A DNA stretch of 64,000 nt from Streptomyces uncialis (GTDB taxonomy: Bacteria; Actinomycetota; Actinomycetes; Streptomycetales; Streptomycetaceae). The translations under genes were made by a program, and so were the position numbers. The stretch is from positions 370,717-434,716 of the forward strand of contig NZ_LFBV01000008.1 of the NCBI RefSeq assembly GCF_001905345.1, written 5' to 3'. Below the pieces are notes generated by a model, which saw nothing but the letters and a program-made list of their open reading frames with translations, did not search any database and was not told the DNA's origin. The first letter of the stretch is position 1. Each line of letters starts with the position of its first letter. This document shows positions 26,362 to 35,198 of the stretch, in pieces.

Positions 26362-27807
26362 ATGCACCAGCGCATAAGACCCGCCCTCGCGACGGCCGCC
26401 GTGGCCGCACTGACGGGCGGGCTCCTCACCTTCGCGGCCGGCCCCGCTGCCGCCGCTCCTGTCGCCGCCTCCGACGCGGACTTCAACAAGGACGGCTACG
26501 CGGACGTCGCCGTCTCCGCCAGCCGGGCCACCGTCGCGGGCAAGGCCGCCGCAGGACAGGTCGTCATCATCTACGGCGGCCGCTCGGACACCCGCAAGGT
26601 CGCGATCAGCCAGAACACCGCCGGGGTCCCCGGTACGGCCGAGAAGAACGACTTCTTCGGCGGCGACACGACGTACGGCGACTTCGACAACGACGGTTAC
26701 GACGACCTCGCCATCGGCGCCCTGGGCGAGGACATGGGCAGCGACAAGGACGGCGGCACCCTCATCATCATGTGGGGCTCCGCCTCGGGCCTCAAGAAGG
26801 GCTCCACCGTCGCCGACCCGCGCCCCACCAAGCACGACCACTTCGCCATGGGTCTGGAGGCGGCCGACTTCAACAAGGACGGGAAGGACGACCTGGCGAT
26901 CTCCTCCCGCGGCTCCGCCACCGTCGACATCCTGCGCGGCGGCTTCAACCGCTCGGCCAAGCCCGCCGGCCGCTACACCGTCACTCCGGCGATCCAGGAC
27001 GGCCAGGACACCGGGGTCCACAATCTGCACTCCGGCGACGCCAACGGCGACGGCCGCGAGGACCTGCTCGTCAACGGGTACTCCACTCGCGACGGGTACA
27101 ACGCCAACTACTGGCTGCCCGGTTCGTCGCGCGGAGCCACCACCTCCGGCGCCCAGAAGCTCCCGGCAGGCCTGATCACCGATGTCGGCGACACGGACAA
27201 CGACGGTATCCAGGACATCGTCCTGGGCATCCACTGGGACAACGGCATCGCGGGTGCCGCGCTGGGCGGCAAGGTGATCATCGCCAAGGGCACGCGCTCG
27301 GGCCCGGCGCACGGGGCGCGGCAGTCGTTCACCCAGAACACCAGCGGGGTCCCCGGCGGCAGCGAGAAGCAGGACGCCTTCGGCGGCGAGCTGGATCTCG
27401 GGGACGTCAACGGCGACAAGCGGCTCGACCTGGTCATCGGCGCGGCTGGTGAGGATCTGGCGGGCGGCAAGGACCAGGGCACGGTCACCGTCCTGTACGG
27501 CGCGGCCAACGGTTCCGGCATCAGCACGGCGGGCGCCCGCGTCCTCAACCAGGACACGACGGGCGTCCCGAACCACTCCGAGACCAAGGACTGGTTCGGC
27601 TCGGAGGTCCATGTGGACGACCTCAACGGTGACCGCCGCGGCGACGTGATCGTCGGAGCGCCGGGCGAGGACGGCGGCAACGGCGCGGTGTTCACCCTGC
27701 GCTCCCAGGCCAACGGGACGCTGACGTCCCCCGCCGGTATCTATGTGACCACCGTGGGCATTTCGACGGCCGGTTCCCCCTGGCTGGGCACCAACTTCTC
27801 CGACTGA
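26362..27807 (+). CDS. secreted FG-GAP repeat (integrin-alpha-like beta-propeller) protein
   Basis: A 481-residue secreted protein: AGGAG before the ATG, a signal peptide ending around AAGPAAAAP (about residue 32), then six to seven FG-GAP/VCBS-like blades. Each blade has a D-x-[ND]-x-D-G-x-x-D calcium-binding loop (for example DFNKDGYAD, DFDNDGYDD, DANGDGRED, DLNGDRRGD) and a [IV]GAxGED motif. Such propellers are extracellular, Ca2+-binding adhesins or binding scaffolds; no catalytic domain is attached. Confidence 0.93.
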   Translation: MHQRIRPALATAAVAALTGGLLTFAAGPAAAAPVAASDADFNKDGYADVAVSASRATVAGKAAAGQVVIIYGGRSDTRKVAISQNTAGVPGTAEKNDFFGGDTTYGDFDNDGYDDLAIGALGEDMGSDKDGGTLIIMWGSASGLKKGSTVADPRPTKHDHFAMGLEAADFNKDGKDDLAISSRGSATVDILRGGFNRSAKPAGRYTVTPAIQDGQDTGVHNLHSGDANGDGREDLLVNGYSTRDGYNANYWLPGSSRGATTSGAQKLPAGLITDVGDTDNDGIQDIVLGIHWDNGIAGAALGGKVIIAKGTRSGPAHGARQSFTQNTSGVPGGSEKQDAFGGELDLGDVNGDKRLDLVIGAAGEDLAGGKDQGTVTVLYGAANGSGISTAGARVLNQDTTGVPNHSETKDWFGSEVHVDDLNGDRRGDVIVGAPGEDGGNGAVFTLRSQANGTLTSPAGIYVTTVGISTAGSPWLGTNFSD

Positions 27808-27824
27808 GCCTCCGACCGGTCACG

Positions 27825-27862
27825 CCGGTGACCGGAGTCCGGTCACCGGGTCCGGTGACCGG
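27825..27862. terminator. alternating palindromes between convergent genes
   Basis: CCGGTGACCGG (27825-27835), CCGGTCACCGG (27839-27849) and CCGGTGACCGG (27852-27862) can pair with each other in either combination. Lying between the convergent FG-GAP and HxlR genes, they probably form a bidirectional terminator. Confidence 0.65.
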
Positions 27863-27915
27863 ACCCCAGCCGGTGGCCGACGCGCGCCTACCGCTTCTTC
27901 CCGCCCGGGACCGGG

Positions 27916-28299
27916 TCAGGAATCGAAGCGGTGGCGCGCGTCCTCGATATGACCGAGGTTCTGGTGGGTCCAGCCGCACATCGCGTCGACCGTGGCGCGC
28001 AGGCCCCGGCCCGGCCCGGTCAGGGTGTACTCGACCCGCGGCGGCACGGTCGGGTGCACCTTCCGGTGGACCAGGCCGTTGCGTTCCAGCATGCGCAGGT
28101 TCTGGGTGAGCATCTTGTGGCTGATGCCCTCGACCTCGTTCCGCAGCTCGCTGAAGCGCAGCGTGCCGTCACCGAGCGCCTCGATGATCAGGAGCGCCCA
28201 CTTGTTGGCGACGTCCGAGAAGATCTCCCGCGCCAGGGAGTCCGCGCGCCGCAGGTCCGCGTCCTCGGGCAGTCCCTTGAGCTGTTGCTTGGTCACCAT
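27916..28299 (-). CDS. HxlR family transcriptional regulator
   Basis: A 127-residue winged-helix regulator with the HxlR pattern: DVANKWALLIIEAL, RFSELRNEVEGISHKMLTQNLRMLERNGLV, and a beta-wing in PPRVEYTLTGPG. Such regulators respond to electrophiles or redox cues and usually control a divergent gene, here the RidA-like gene 99 bp away. No cysteine occurs in the DNA-binding half; one Cys lies in the C-terminal helix (MCGW). Confidence 0.92.
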   Translation of the reverse strand: MVTKQQLKGLPEDADLRRADSLAREIFSDVANKWALLIIEALGDGTLRFSELRNEVEGISHKMLTQNLRMLERNGLVHRKVHPTVPPRVEYTLTGPGRGLRATVDAMCGWTHQNLGHIEDARHRFDS

Positions 28300-28398
28300 C
28301 AGGTTCCCCAGTCACCGAAAAGTGCGTTCTTCCAGGTCAAGGCTCACTCTCCTATGGTTTCCGAGTAACCACAAGAGAGCGAAGGAAGGACGGACGCC

Positions 28399-28800
28399 AT
28401 GTCCACTCCCGATGTCTTCCACCACCGCTTCCCGGCCGAGGACGACTTCGGCTACGCGCAGGCGATCAGGTCGGGCGCGCTGATCCATGTCTCCGGACAG
28501 CTCGCGTTCGACGCGGCGGGCGCGTTCGCGCACGCGGACGACTTCCCCGCCCAGCTCCGCCGCACCCACGTCAACCTGGACAGGGTCCTGGACCACTACG
28601 GCGCCACCCGGAACCAGGTCGTCTCCCAGACCTTGTACGTGGTGGACCTCCGCCACCACGCGACGGAGATGGCGGACGGCAACCGTGCGTACTTCGGCAC
28701 CCACCACCCGGCCAGCACGGCCGTCGGCGTCGCCGAACTGACCTTCCCGGGGCAGCTCGTGGAGATCAGCGCGGTCGTGGACCTGGGGTTGCCCGCTTGA
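28399..28800 (+). CDS. RidA/YjgF-family protein
   Basis: A 133-residue YjgF/RidA-fold protein (VSGQLAFDAAG, DDFPAQLRRTHVNLDRVLDHYGA read in parts, VGVAELTFPGQLVEISAVVDL). Canonical RidA deaminates enamine/imine intermediates using a conserved Arg in the C-R-V-E-I-x segment. Here that segment reads QLVEISAV, so the catalytic Arg appears to be missing and it is better called RidA-like. It diverges from the HxlR gene, its likely regulator. Confidence 0.9.
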   Translation: MSTPDVFHHRFPAEDDFGYAQAIRSGALIHVSGQLAFDAAGAFAHADDFPAQLRRTHVNLDRVLDHYGATRNQVVSQTLYVVDLRHHATEMADGNRAYFGTHHPASTAVGVAELTFPGQLVEISAVVDLGLPA

Positions 28801-28979
28801 CGGGGTGGGCGCCCGCTCGACGGGGTGGGCGCCCGCTCGACTGACGGGTGCGGGGCGGCGGGCCGGGCGGGCGACCTGATACCTCGCGGGCCGGGCGGTC
28901 CGGTGCGGCGGGGGACGGGAGGGCTTCCGGGGGGCATCCGGGGGGCCGTCCGTCCGCCGCGTCCCGGTCCGGAGCGGAC

Positions 28980-30005
28980 TCAGTCCCGGTAGTGGTCGGC
29001 GACGGCGGCGAACGCGGCCTTCGGCTCCCAGGGCAGACCGGGGTAGGTGTCGCCGTGGCGGTCCTCGAAGACCTTGACGATGCCGAGGCTGGCGAGGTCG
29101 AGGTCGTCGTGGGGATCACCGTCCGGCCGGTGGGGCAGGTTGTACAGGGCGAAGAGGAACACGAAGGCGCTGTCGACGCCCTCGCTGTCGAAGATCTCCA
29201 GCAGTTCGCCCAGATAGGCCGCTTGGCCGGCCTCGTCGCGCTCGTACGCTCCGGCCAGCCGCAGCGGGGCGCCGGTCGCCCGGTCGGTTTCGAGGATCTC
29301 CATGCTGCGGGGTGCGACGTCACCCGCGCCGCGCCAGGTGGCGGTGCCGAAGCCGGTGATGGCGACGGGTCCGGGCTGTGCGACGAGGCTGCGCACGGCG
29401 TCCCGGAACCGGTCGGCCACCTCCGCGGTACGGATGAGTTCGAAGGTCCTGAAGTCGAACAGGTCCCAGTCGACGGCCTCGAACTGGATGGCGGCGTAGG
29501 TGACCTTGCCGTGGAAGCGTGCGCGGACCACCGCCGCGGCCTCGCGCAGGAAGGCGTTGAGACGGGCACCGGCCGCGGCGATCCGCTCGGGCCGGCGGGC
29601 CGGGTCGCCCAGCAGCCAGGCGAGCCGCTCCTCGGTGCCGCCGCCTTCGAGGAACCCGTGGTTCATGACGCTCAGTTCGGCGCCGGTGACGAACACGACC
29701 TCGGCCCCCGTCGCCCGGAGCCGTTCGGCGCGCTCCGCGCAGTCGGCCAGCAGGACGAGGATCTCGTCGGTCGTCAGCTCCAGCGGGTAGGGCGAGAACC
29801 AGATCTCCAGCCCGAGCCCGGCGGCGAGGCAGGCCGCGAGCTCCAGCCGGTCCGGGTCGCCGCCGGTCAGGTGGACGGCGGTGCAGTGGAGATCGTCGCG
29901 GATGACGGTCAGCTCCTTCTCGACCAGCCCGGGGTCGAAGTGCTCCCGGGAGCTGGTGCCGCCGCGGAGGAAGCCGGTGTCGTAGCAGATGCCCTTGGCT
30001 CGCAC
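28980..30005 (-). CDS. TIM-barrel-like protein of unassigned function
   Basis: A 341-residue soluble protein whose pattern of short beta-strands and helices looks like a TIM barrel: GICYDTGF, CTAVHLTGGD, LEIWFSPYP, GAEVVFVTGAELSVMNHGF, VTYAAIQFEAVDWDLF, PVAITGFGT, DSAFVFLFALYNLP. The paired acidic residues (E in GAEL, E in QFEAVDW) would suit a glycosidase-like active site. I recall database entries for such proteins named abortive infection protein, but I do not rely on that. GTG start with AAGGA upstream; divergent from, and likely repressed by, the TetR gene. Confidence 0.75.
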   Translation of the reverse strand: MRAKGICYDTGFLRGGTSSREHFDPGLVEKELTVIRDDLHCTAVHLTGGDPDRLELAACLAAGLGLEIWFSPYPLELTTDEILVLLADCAERAERLRATGAEVVFVTGAELSVMNHGFLEGGGTEERLAWLLGDPARRPERIAAAGARLNAFLREAAAVVRARFHGKVTYAAIQFEAVDWDLFDFRTFELIRTAEVADRFRDAVRSLVAQPGPVAITGFGTATWRGAGDVAPRSMEILETDRATGAPLRLAGAYERDEAGQAAYLGELLEIFDSEGVDSAFVFLFALYNLPHRPDGDPHDDLDLASLGIVKVFEDRHGDTYPGLPWEPKAAFAAVADHYRD

Positions 30006-30047
30006 GCGTGTGTCCTTTCCGGAGGAGGGCCCGAGAGTAGAAGCAAA

Positions 30048-30077
30048 TATTGCGTGCACGCAAGTTTGCGTGCACGC
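30048..30077. promoter_or_regulatory. paired TetR operator
   Basis: TTGCGTGCACGCAA (30048-30061) is a perfect palindrome. A second, TTGCGTGCACGCAC, lies at 30064-30077, 16 bp centre to centre. They sit between the divergent TIM-barrel and TetR genes, the expected place for the TetR operator controlling both. Confidence 0.8.
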
Positions 30078-30100
30078 ACTCCGGCTGGGATGCTGCGGGC

Positions 30101-30748
30101 ATGACGACACGGCGGACCGGGCTGCGCGAGGAGAAGAAGCGGGCCACCCGGGTGGCCCTGCGCGAGGCGGCACTCCGGCTGGCCCTCGAACACGGACCCG
30201 CCGATGTCCGCGTCGACGACATCGCCGAGGCGGCCGGGGTCTCGCCGAGGACCTACAACAACTACTTCTCCAGTCGCGAACAGGCGATCGTCGCCGCCGT
30301 CACCGCCGGACGGGAGTCCCGGATCGCCGCGGCCGTGTCCGCCCGGCCCACCCACGTCCGCCTCGCCGACGCCCTGGCCGACGCGATCCTGGAGCAGTAC
30401 ACCGAACCGCGCGACCACGACGAGCTGCTGCTGATCAGCGCCAGTCCCGCGCTGCGCGACGCGTTCCTCGACGCCGCCGCGGCGATCGAGCACCCCCTCG
30501 CCGCCGCGATCGACCAGCGCCTCGGCCACCCGGACCCACCCGCTCCCCGCGTCCTCGCGGCCGGTGTGGCCGCCGCGGTCCGGATCGCGCTCCAGCAGTG
30601 GCTCCGGCCTCCGGCCGCGCCCCTCGCGAGCGGCGGGCTCGTCGTACCGTCGGGCTCACTGCCGGACCTGCTCCGCGCCGCGCTCGCCGCACTCGAACCC
30701 GCGCTCGACGCCGCCGAGGAACAGGCGCGGCAGCGCTCGCGCGGCTGA
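30101..30748 (+). CDS. TetR family transcriptional regulator
   Basis: A 215-residue TetR protein with N-terminal HTH (ALRLALEHGPADVRVDDIAEAAGVSPRTYNNYFSSREQAI read in parts, residues about 18-60) and an all-helical C-terminal ligand domain. The ATG at 30101 was chosen over an upstream in-frame ATG at 30050, which would lie within the operator. Its likely operator is the double palindrome immediately upstream. Confidence 0.92.
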   Translation: MTTRRTGLREEKKRATRVALREAALRLALEHGPADVRVDDIAEAAGVSPRTYNNYFSSREQAIVAAVTAGRESRIAAAVSARPTHVRLADALADAILEQYTEPRDHDELLLISASPALRDAFLDAAAAIEHPLAAAIDQRLGHPDPPAPRVLAAGVAAAVRIALQQWLRPPAAPLASGGLVVPSGSLPDLLRAALAALEPALDAAEEQARQRSRG

Positions 30749-30867
30749 GTCCGTCCCGCCGGCGCACAGCGCGCCCCGCTGTCCGGCCACGCAGCCGCCC
30801 CGCTCGCCGGGAAGCCCGCGTCACCCGGCACCACCCGGCGCCACCCGGCGTCACCCGATGGCGGAGT

Positions 30868-31584
30868 TCATTCGTCCGGACCCAGCGCGTCCAGGATCAG
30901 GTCGAGGCCGAAGGCGAACTCGTCGGCGTAGTCGTAGCCGGGTTTGAGTACGTGCTCGGTGGCGATCTCCGCGAGGTGGGGGTAGGCGTCGGCGGGCATC
31001 TCGCGCAGGATCGCGCCCGCGACCTCGTCCAGCTCCGCCGGGCCGCTGAACGGCAGGCTGAGTTCCTGCATGACGAAGCCGTACAGATAGCTGTCGATCA
31101 GCGAGACGGCGTGCGCGGCCATCGGGACGGAGAAGCCGCCCCCGCGCAGGGTTCCGAGGACGGCGTCGTGGTGGCGCAGGGTCGACGGGCCGGGCCGCTT
31201 GCGGGAGTCCATCAGGGCGACGGCCCAGGGGTGGCGGCGGAGCGCGGCACGAGCGGAGCACGTCCGGTGGCGGACGGCGCTCCTCCAGTCCATGTCGCGG
31301 GGCGGCAGGTCGATCTCGCCGAACACCACGTCCACCATGCCGTCCAGGATGTCCTCCCGGCCCGCGACATGGTGGTAGAGCGACATCGCCTGGACGCCCA
31401 GCGGTTCCGCGACGGCCCGCATGCTGAGCGCGGCGGTGCCCTTCTCGTCCGCCACCGCCACCGCCGTACGGATCACACTCGCGCGGCTGAGCGGTGCGCG
31501 GGGTGTGCCTGATGTGCCTGACGCACGTGGTGCGCGAGGCGTACGCGGTGACGTCCTGCGGCGGCCTTCGCCCTCGTCGCCCAT
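30868..31584 (-). CDS. TetR family transcriptional regulator (TetR_C_1-like)
   Basis: A 238-residue regulator. A ~30-residue basic, Ala/Pro/Thr-rich N-terminal extension precedes the HTH (VIRTAVAVADEKGTAALSMRAVAEPLGVQAMSLYHHVAGREDIL read in parts), followed by a C-terminal domain like that of tetracycline repressors. It diverges from a NAD(P)-binding protein gene; two CTTA-N5-TAAG elements lie between them. The start could be further inside the low-complexity extension. Confidence 0.9.
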   Translation of the reverse strand: MGDEGEGRRRTSPRTPRAPRASGTSGTPRAPLSRASVIRTAVAVADEKGTAALSMRAVAEPLGVQAMSLYHHVAGREDILDGMVDVVFGEIDLPPRDMDWRSAVRHRTCSARAALRRHPWAVALMDSRKRPGPSTLRHHDAVLGTLRGGGFSVPMAAHAVSLIDSYLYGFVMQELSLPFSGPAELDEVAGAILREMPADAYPHLAEIATEHVLKPGYDYADEFAFGLDLILDALGPDE

Positions 31585-31612
31585 CCGCGCTTCCCCTTCG
31601 CCCCTGTTGACC

Positions 31613-31651
31613 GGCTTACAGCATAAGGCTACCGTGCCTTACACCATAAGG
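31613..31651. promoter_or_regulatory. two TetR-type operators
   Basis: CTTA-N5-TAAG occurs twice: within 31613-31629 and as CCTTACACCATAAGG at 31637-31651, 23 bp centre to centre. They flank the probable promoters of the divergent TetR and NAD(P)-binding genes. Confidence 0.75.
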
Positions 31652-31680
31652 TTGACATTCCGGCGAAGGGGGACCGCGCC

Positions 31681-32397
<717 letters not shown>

Positions 32398-32439
32398 GGG
32401 ACGCCCGGGTCGCGGCCGCCCCCTTGGAACGCCCTCGGG

Positions 32440-32910
32440 TCAGACTTCCAGCGCCGCGAGTTCCGCGTTGGCGCGCTCGGTGACCAGGGCGAGCACGCGA
32501 CCGGCCGCAGCCAGGTCCCCGGCCGGGATCCCGCCCCAGATGCGGGCCGCCGCGGGGGCGAGTTCCGCGCGGGCCGCGGCGAGCAGTTCGCGCCCCGTGT
32601 CCGTGGGACGAAGGCGCGCGCCGTCCTGGACGAGCAGTCGCTTGACCAGCAGTTCGCCGAGCGTCGCGCGCAGGACGGCCGGATCGGCCTTGAGGGAGCC
32701 CTGGACCTCGGTGACGAGATCGTCCGGCGTTCGCGGGGCGTCGGCGGTCGCCGCGGCGTGCAGGACGATCTGCTCCTGGAACGTGAGGCCGTGCCGGGCC
32801 AGGACGTGCTCCAGGACCCCGCGGGCGGCGTAGTGGGCCAGACCGAGCACACGGGCGTCGGCGGCGGGCGCGGTCACAGCGGACGCGGACGTGGACGGGA
32901 CGGTGGTCAT
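32440..32910 (-). CDS. MarR-like winged-helix protein
   Basis: A 156-residue protein with a helical layout resembling MarR: LARHGLTFQEQIVLHAAATADAPRTPDDLV, LVKRLLVQDGARLRPTDTGRELL read in parts. It follows the MarR gene with an ATGA overlap, so the two are coupled. It may act as a paralogous partner regulator; no other domain is visible. Confidence 0.75.
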   Translation of the reverse strand: MTTVPSTSASAVTAPAADARVLGLAHYAARGVLEHVLARHGLTFQEQIVLHAAATADAPRTPDDLVTEVQGSLKADPAVLRATLGELLVKRLLVQDGARLRPTDTGRELLAAARAELAPAAARIWGGIPAGDLAAAGRVLALVTERANAELAALEV

Positions 32911-33401
32911 GGCGTTCTCCCCTGGGTGGTCCCGTCGTTCGGCGGGAGCGGAGCGAGCGGTACGTCGAGCAGGGCCGTCAGTTCGTCGGTGAACGCGCGG
33001 GCCCGGGAGCTGTCGAGGCCGCCGAGCGGTTCCATCGACCGGTCGACCAGCTCCCTGACCACCGCGACGGCCCGCCGCGCGACGGCCTCGCCCTCCTCGG
33101 TGAGAGCGAGTTGTACGGCCCGGGGGTCGCGGGGGTCACGGGTGCGCGCGATCAGTCCGGCCGACTCCAGGGCACGCGCCAGCTTCGACACGTACAGCGC
33201 CTCCATACCGGTGTGGTCGGCCAACTGGCGCTGACTGGGCCGCTCACCGTCGTACCGCATGCCGTACAGCGACGAGATCAACGGGTACTGCGCGTGGGTC
33301 AGACCCAGCGGGGCCAGCGCGCGATCGACCGCGGCACGCCACTTATTGGCGAGCCGCCACACCAGAAAGCCGGGAGTCGGACCCGGCGCATCCTCACTCA
33401 T
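32907..33401 (-). CDS. MarR family transcriptional regulator
   Basis: A 164-residue MarR protein: LANKWRAAVDRALAPLGLTHAQYPLI, QRQLADHTGMEALYVSKLARALESAGLI read in parts, with the wing residues RTRDPRDPRAVQLALTEEG. MarR regulators typically repress their own promoter and respond to phenolic or redox ligands. A tandem element lies immediately upstream of the start, and the gene is coupled to a second MarR-like gene. Confidence 0.92.
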   Translation of the reverse strand: MSEDAPGPTPGFLVWRLANKWRAAVDRALAPLGLTHAQYPLISSLYGMRYDGERPSQRQLADHTGMEALYVSKLARALESAGLIARTRDPRDPRAVQLALTEEGEAVARRAVAVVRELVDRSMEPLGGLDSSRARAFTDELTALLDVPLAPLPPNDGTTQGRTP

Positions 33402-33411
33402 ACCGAATAAC

Positions 33412-33438
33412 GTACATGGCTACTATGTACATGGCTAC
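33412..33438. promoter_or_regulatory. probable MarR operator
   Basis: GTACATGGCTAC is repeated directly at 33412-33423 and 33427-33438, and the junction contains the palindrome ATGTACAT. It lies 11-37 bp upstream of the MarR start. Confidence 0.65.
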
Positions 33439-33653
33439 CATTTTGCGGGATGCCGGATGGAGCGGCTTGCCGCGGACGGCGGGACGACCCACTGCGGGCT
33501 ACGGACACCGGGCCGACGCATCCACCGCGATCGACCGGGCGGCGCACCCGAACAGCCCTGCCGCACAACAGAGTTGACCGGAAATCGCACCCGGAAGGCC
33601 GGACGGCGACGCTCCACCGTCCCGGACGTGGACGACGCGCTACCGTTCCGGAC

Positions 33654-34121
33654 ATGAAGGTCCGCCACAAGGCCCGCGCCGTACTTTTCGACGGCGATCA
33701 ACTGGTGTTCCTGCGCCGGGGGTGGCCGGGAGGCTCCGCGTACTGCACGACGGTCGGGGGCGGCGTCGAGCCGGGTGACGCCGATCCCGAAGCGGCCCTG
33801 CGCCGCGAGGCGATGGAAGAGCTGGGCGCCACGATCGGTCCCGTCGAGGAGCTCATGACCCTGACCGATCCGGGCGGGGCGACCACCGTCGTGGAGCACT
33901 ACTTCCTCGCCGACATCACGGACATGGACCTGAGCCTCCGCCACGGTCCCGAACTCGCCGACCCCGACACCGGCGACCACGAGCCGGTCCGGGTCCCCAT
34001 GGACGTGCGCGCCGTGAGTGGACTGAACCTCCAGCCGCCCGCACTCCGCGACCACGTGATCGAGCACATCGGGACGTGGGCCGTCCGGCCGGCCGGGAAC
34101 CGGCGACTGGGTCCACTATAG
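33654..34121 (+). CDS. NUDIX hydrolase
   Basis: A 155-residue NUDIX protein; the box GGGVEPGDADPEAALRREAMEELGA carries the REx2EE core (RREAMEELG). The ATG at 33654 lies about 6 nt after a TACCGT that could be a -10 box, so the transcript may be leaderless. It is the third NUDIX gene of the window; substrate unknown. Confidence 0.9.
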   Translation: MKVRHKARAVLFDGDQLVFLRRGWPGGSAYCTTVGGGVEPGDADPEAALRREAMEELGATIGPVEELMTLTDPGGATTVVEHYFLADITDMDLSLRHGPELADPDTGDHEPVRVPMDVRAVSGLNLQPPALRDHVIEHIGTWAVRPAGNRRLGPL

Positions 34122-34172
34122 GAAACCCCAGGTCAAGGGGCGTTGTCAGTGGGGGCCGTTACCTTCTGGGAC

Positions 34173-35000
34173 ATGGCCTCACTTCCCAACGCGCTGCCGA
34201 GACTCCAGGACGACCCGACCGGGCGGGCGTTCGGGCTGGAGCTGCCGCCCGGCGCCCTGGTCGACACCGTGCACGAGGGGTCGTGGCACGAGCCGCTGCT
34301 GTGGCTGTCCGCCGAGCCCGTCGGGTTCGGGGACTGGGGCCGGGCGTCGGCCGCGCGGCGTGCCGTCGGGCTGCTGCCCGTGCTGATCGCGGACCCCGAC
34401 GGCAAGGGCGCGGACCCGGCCGAGTGGGGTCTGATGCCCGACCGGATGAGCTACCCGGGCGACCACGACGCGGACGACGTGCTCGCGGAGTACTGGGCGG
34501 GGCTGGCCGAGGACGGGCCCGGCGAGAGCGGGACCGGTAGCCGTGAGGAGCCGCCGTGGCGGGGCCTCGCGGCAGGCAGCGACGAGTTCCCCGAGGACCC
34601 CGACAGCGCCGCCGAGGAATTCGCGGACATGATCAGCGACGGTGACGGCTGGCTCGGACAGCCCCGCCTCGCCCTCGTCCCCGCGCGCCGCAGCGCGGAC
34701 ATCCCCGCCGTGATCGGCTGGTCGGGCCCGCTGAACCATGACAACGACGTGGCACGGCTCTGCGCGGTCATGCGCTCGTGGGAGGACCGGTTCGGCACCC
34801 GTATCGTGGCGCTGACGTACGACCAGCTGGTGATATCCGCGGCCGCGCCGCCCCGGACCCAGGAGGCCGCGGAGGCGCTCGCCGCGGAGCACTTCGCCTT
34901 CTGCCCGGACAATCTCCATCAGTCCGACACCCCGGGCATCGCGCAGTACGCCCGCGAGCGGCTGCTCGACCAGTACGTATGGAGCTTCTGGTGGGACTGA
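34173..35000 (+). CDS. DUF4253 domain protein
   Basis: A 275-residue soluble protein whose C-terminal ~120 residues match DUF4253 (IGWSGPLNHDNDVARLCAVMRSWEDRFG read in parts, LTYDQLVISAAAPP, AAEHFAFCPDN, ending VWSFWWD). The middle is acidic and variable. Function unknown; the family is common in Streptomyces. I chose the ATG at 34173 over one ten codons earlier because conserved sequence begins here. Confidence 0.85.
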   Translation: MASLPNALPRLQDDPTGRAFGLELPPGALVDTVHEGSWHEPLLWLSAEPVGFGDWGRASAARRAVGLLPVLIADPDGKGADPAEWGLMPDRMSYPGDHDADDVLAEYWAGLAEDGPGESGTGSREEPPWRGLAAGSDEFPEDPDSAAEEFADMISDGDGWLGQPRLALVPARRSADIPAVIGWSGPLNHDNDVARLCAVMRSWEDRFGTRIVALTYDQLVISAAAPPRTQEAAEALAAEHFAFCPDNLHQSDTPGIAQYARERLLDQYVWSFWWD

Positions 35001-35198
35001 GACCCCACGCCGAGGACCGCACGGCCCCGGCCGGACCACCGCCCGGACCACGGGCCACGGGCCACGGACCACCAGCCGTGACGGCCGACCCCGCCCGGCC
35101 TCCGGGCCCCGCCACGCCCGTCGGACCCCACCACGACCGCCACGACCGCCACGACCGCCCACCCGCCGGTCCGGGGCAGACGCGCCCGCCCGACCCGT

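Noticed and set aside
28980..30005. Firm naming as an abortive infection gene
   Set aside because: Only a recollected database label; no phage-defence domain or context supports it.
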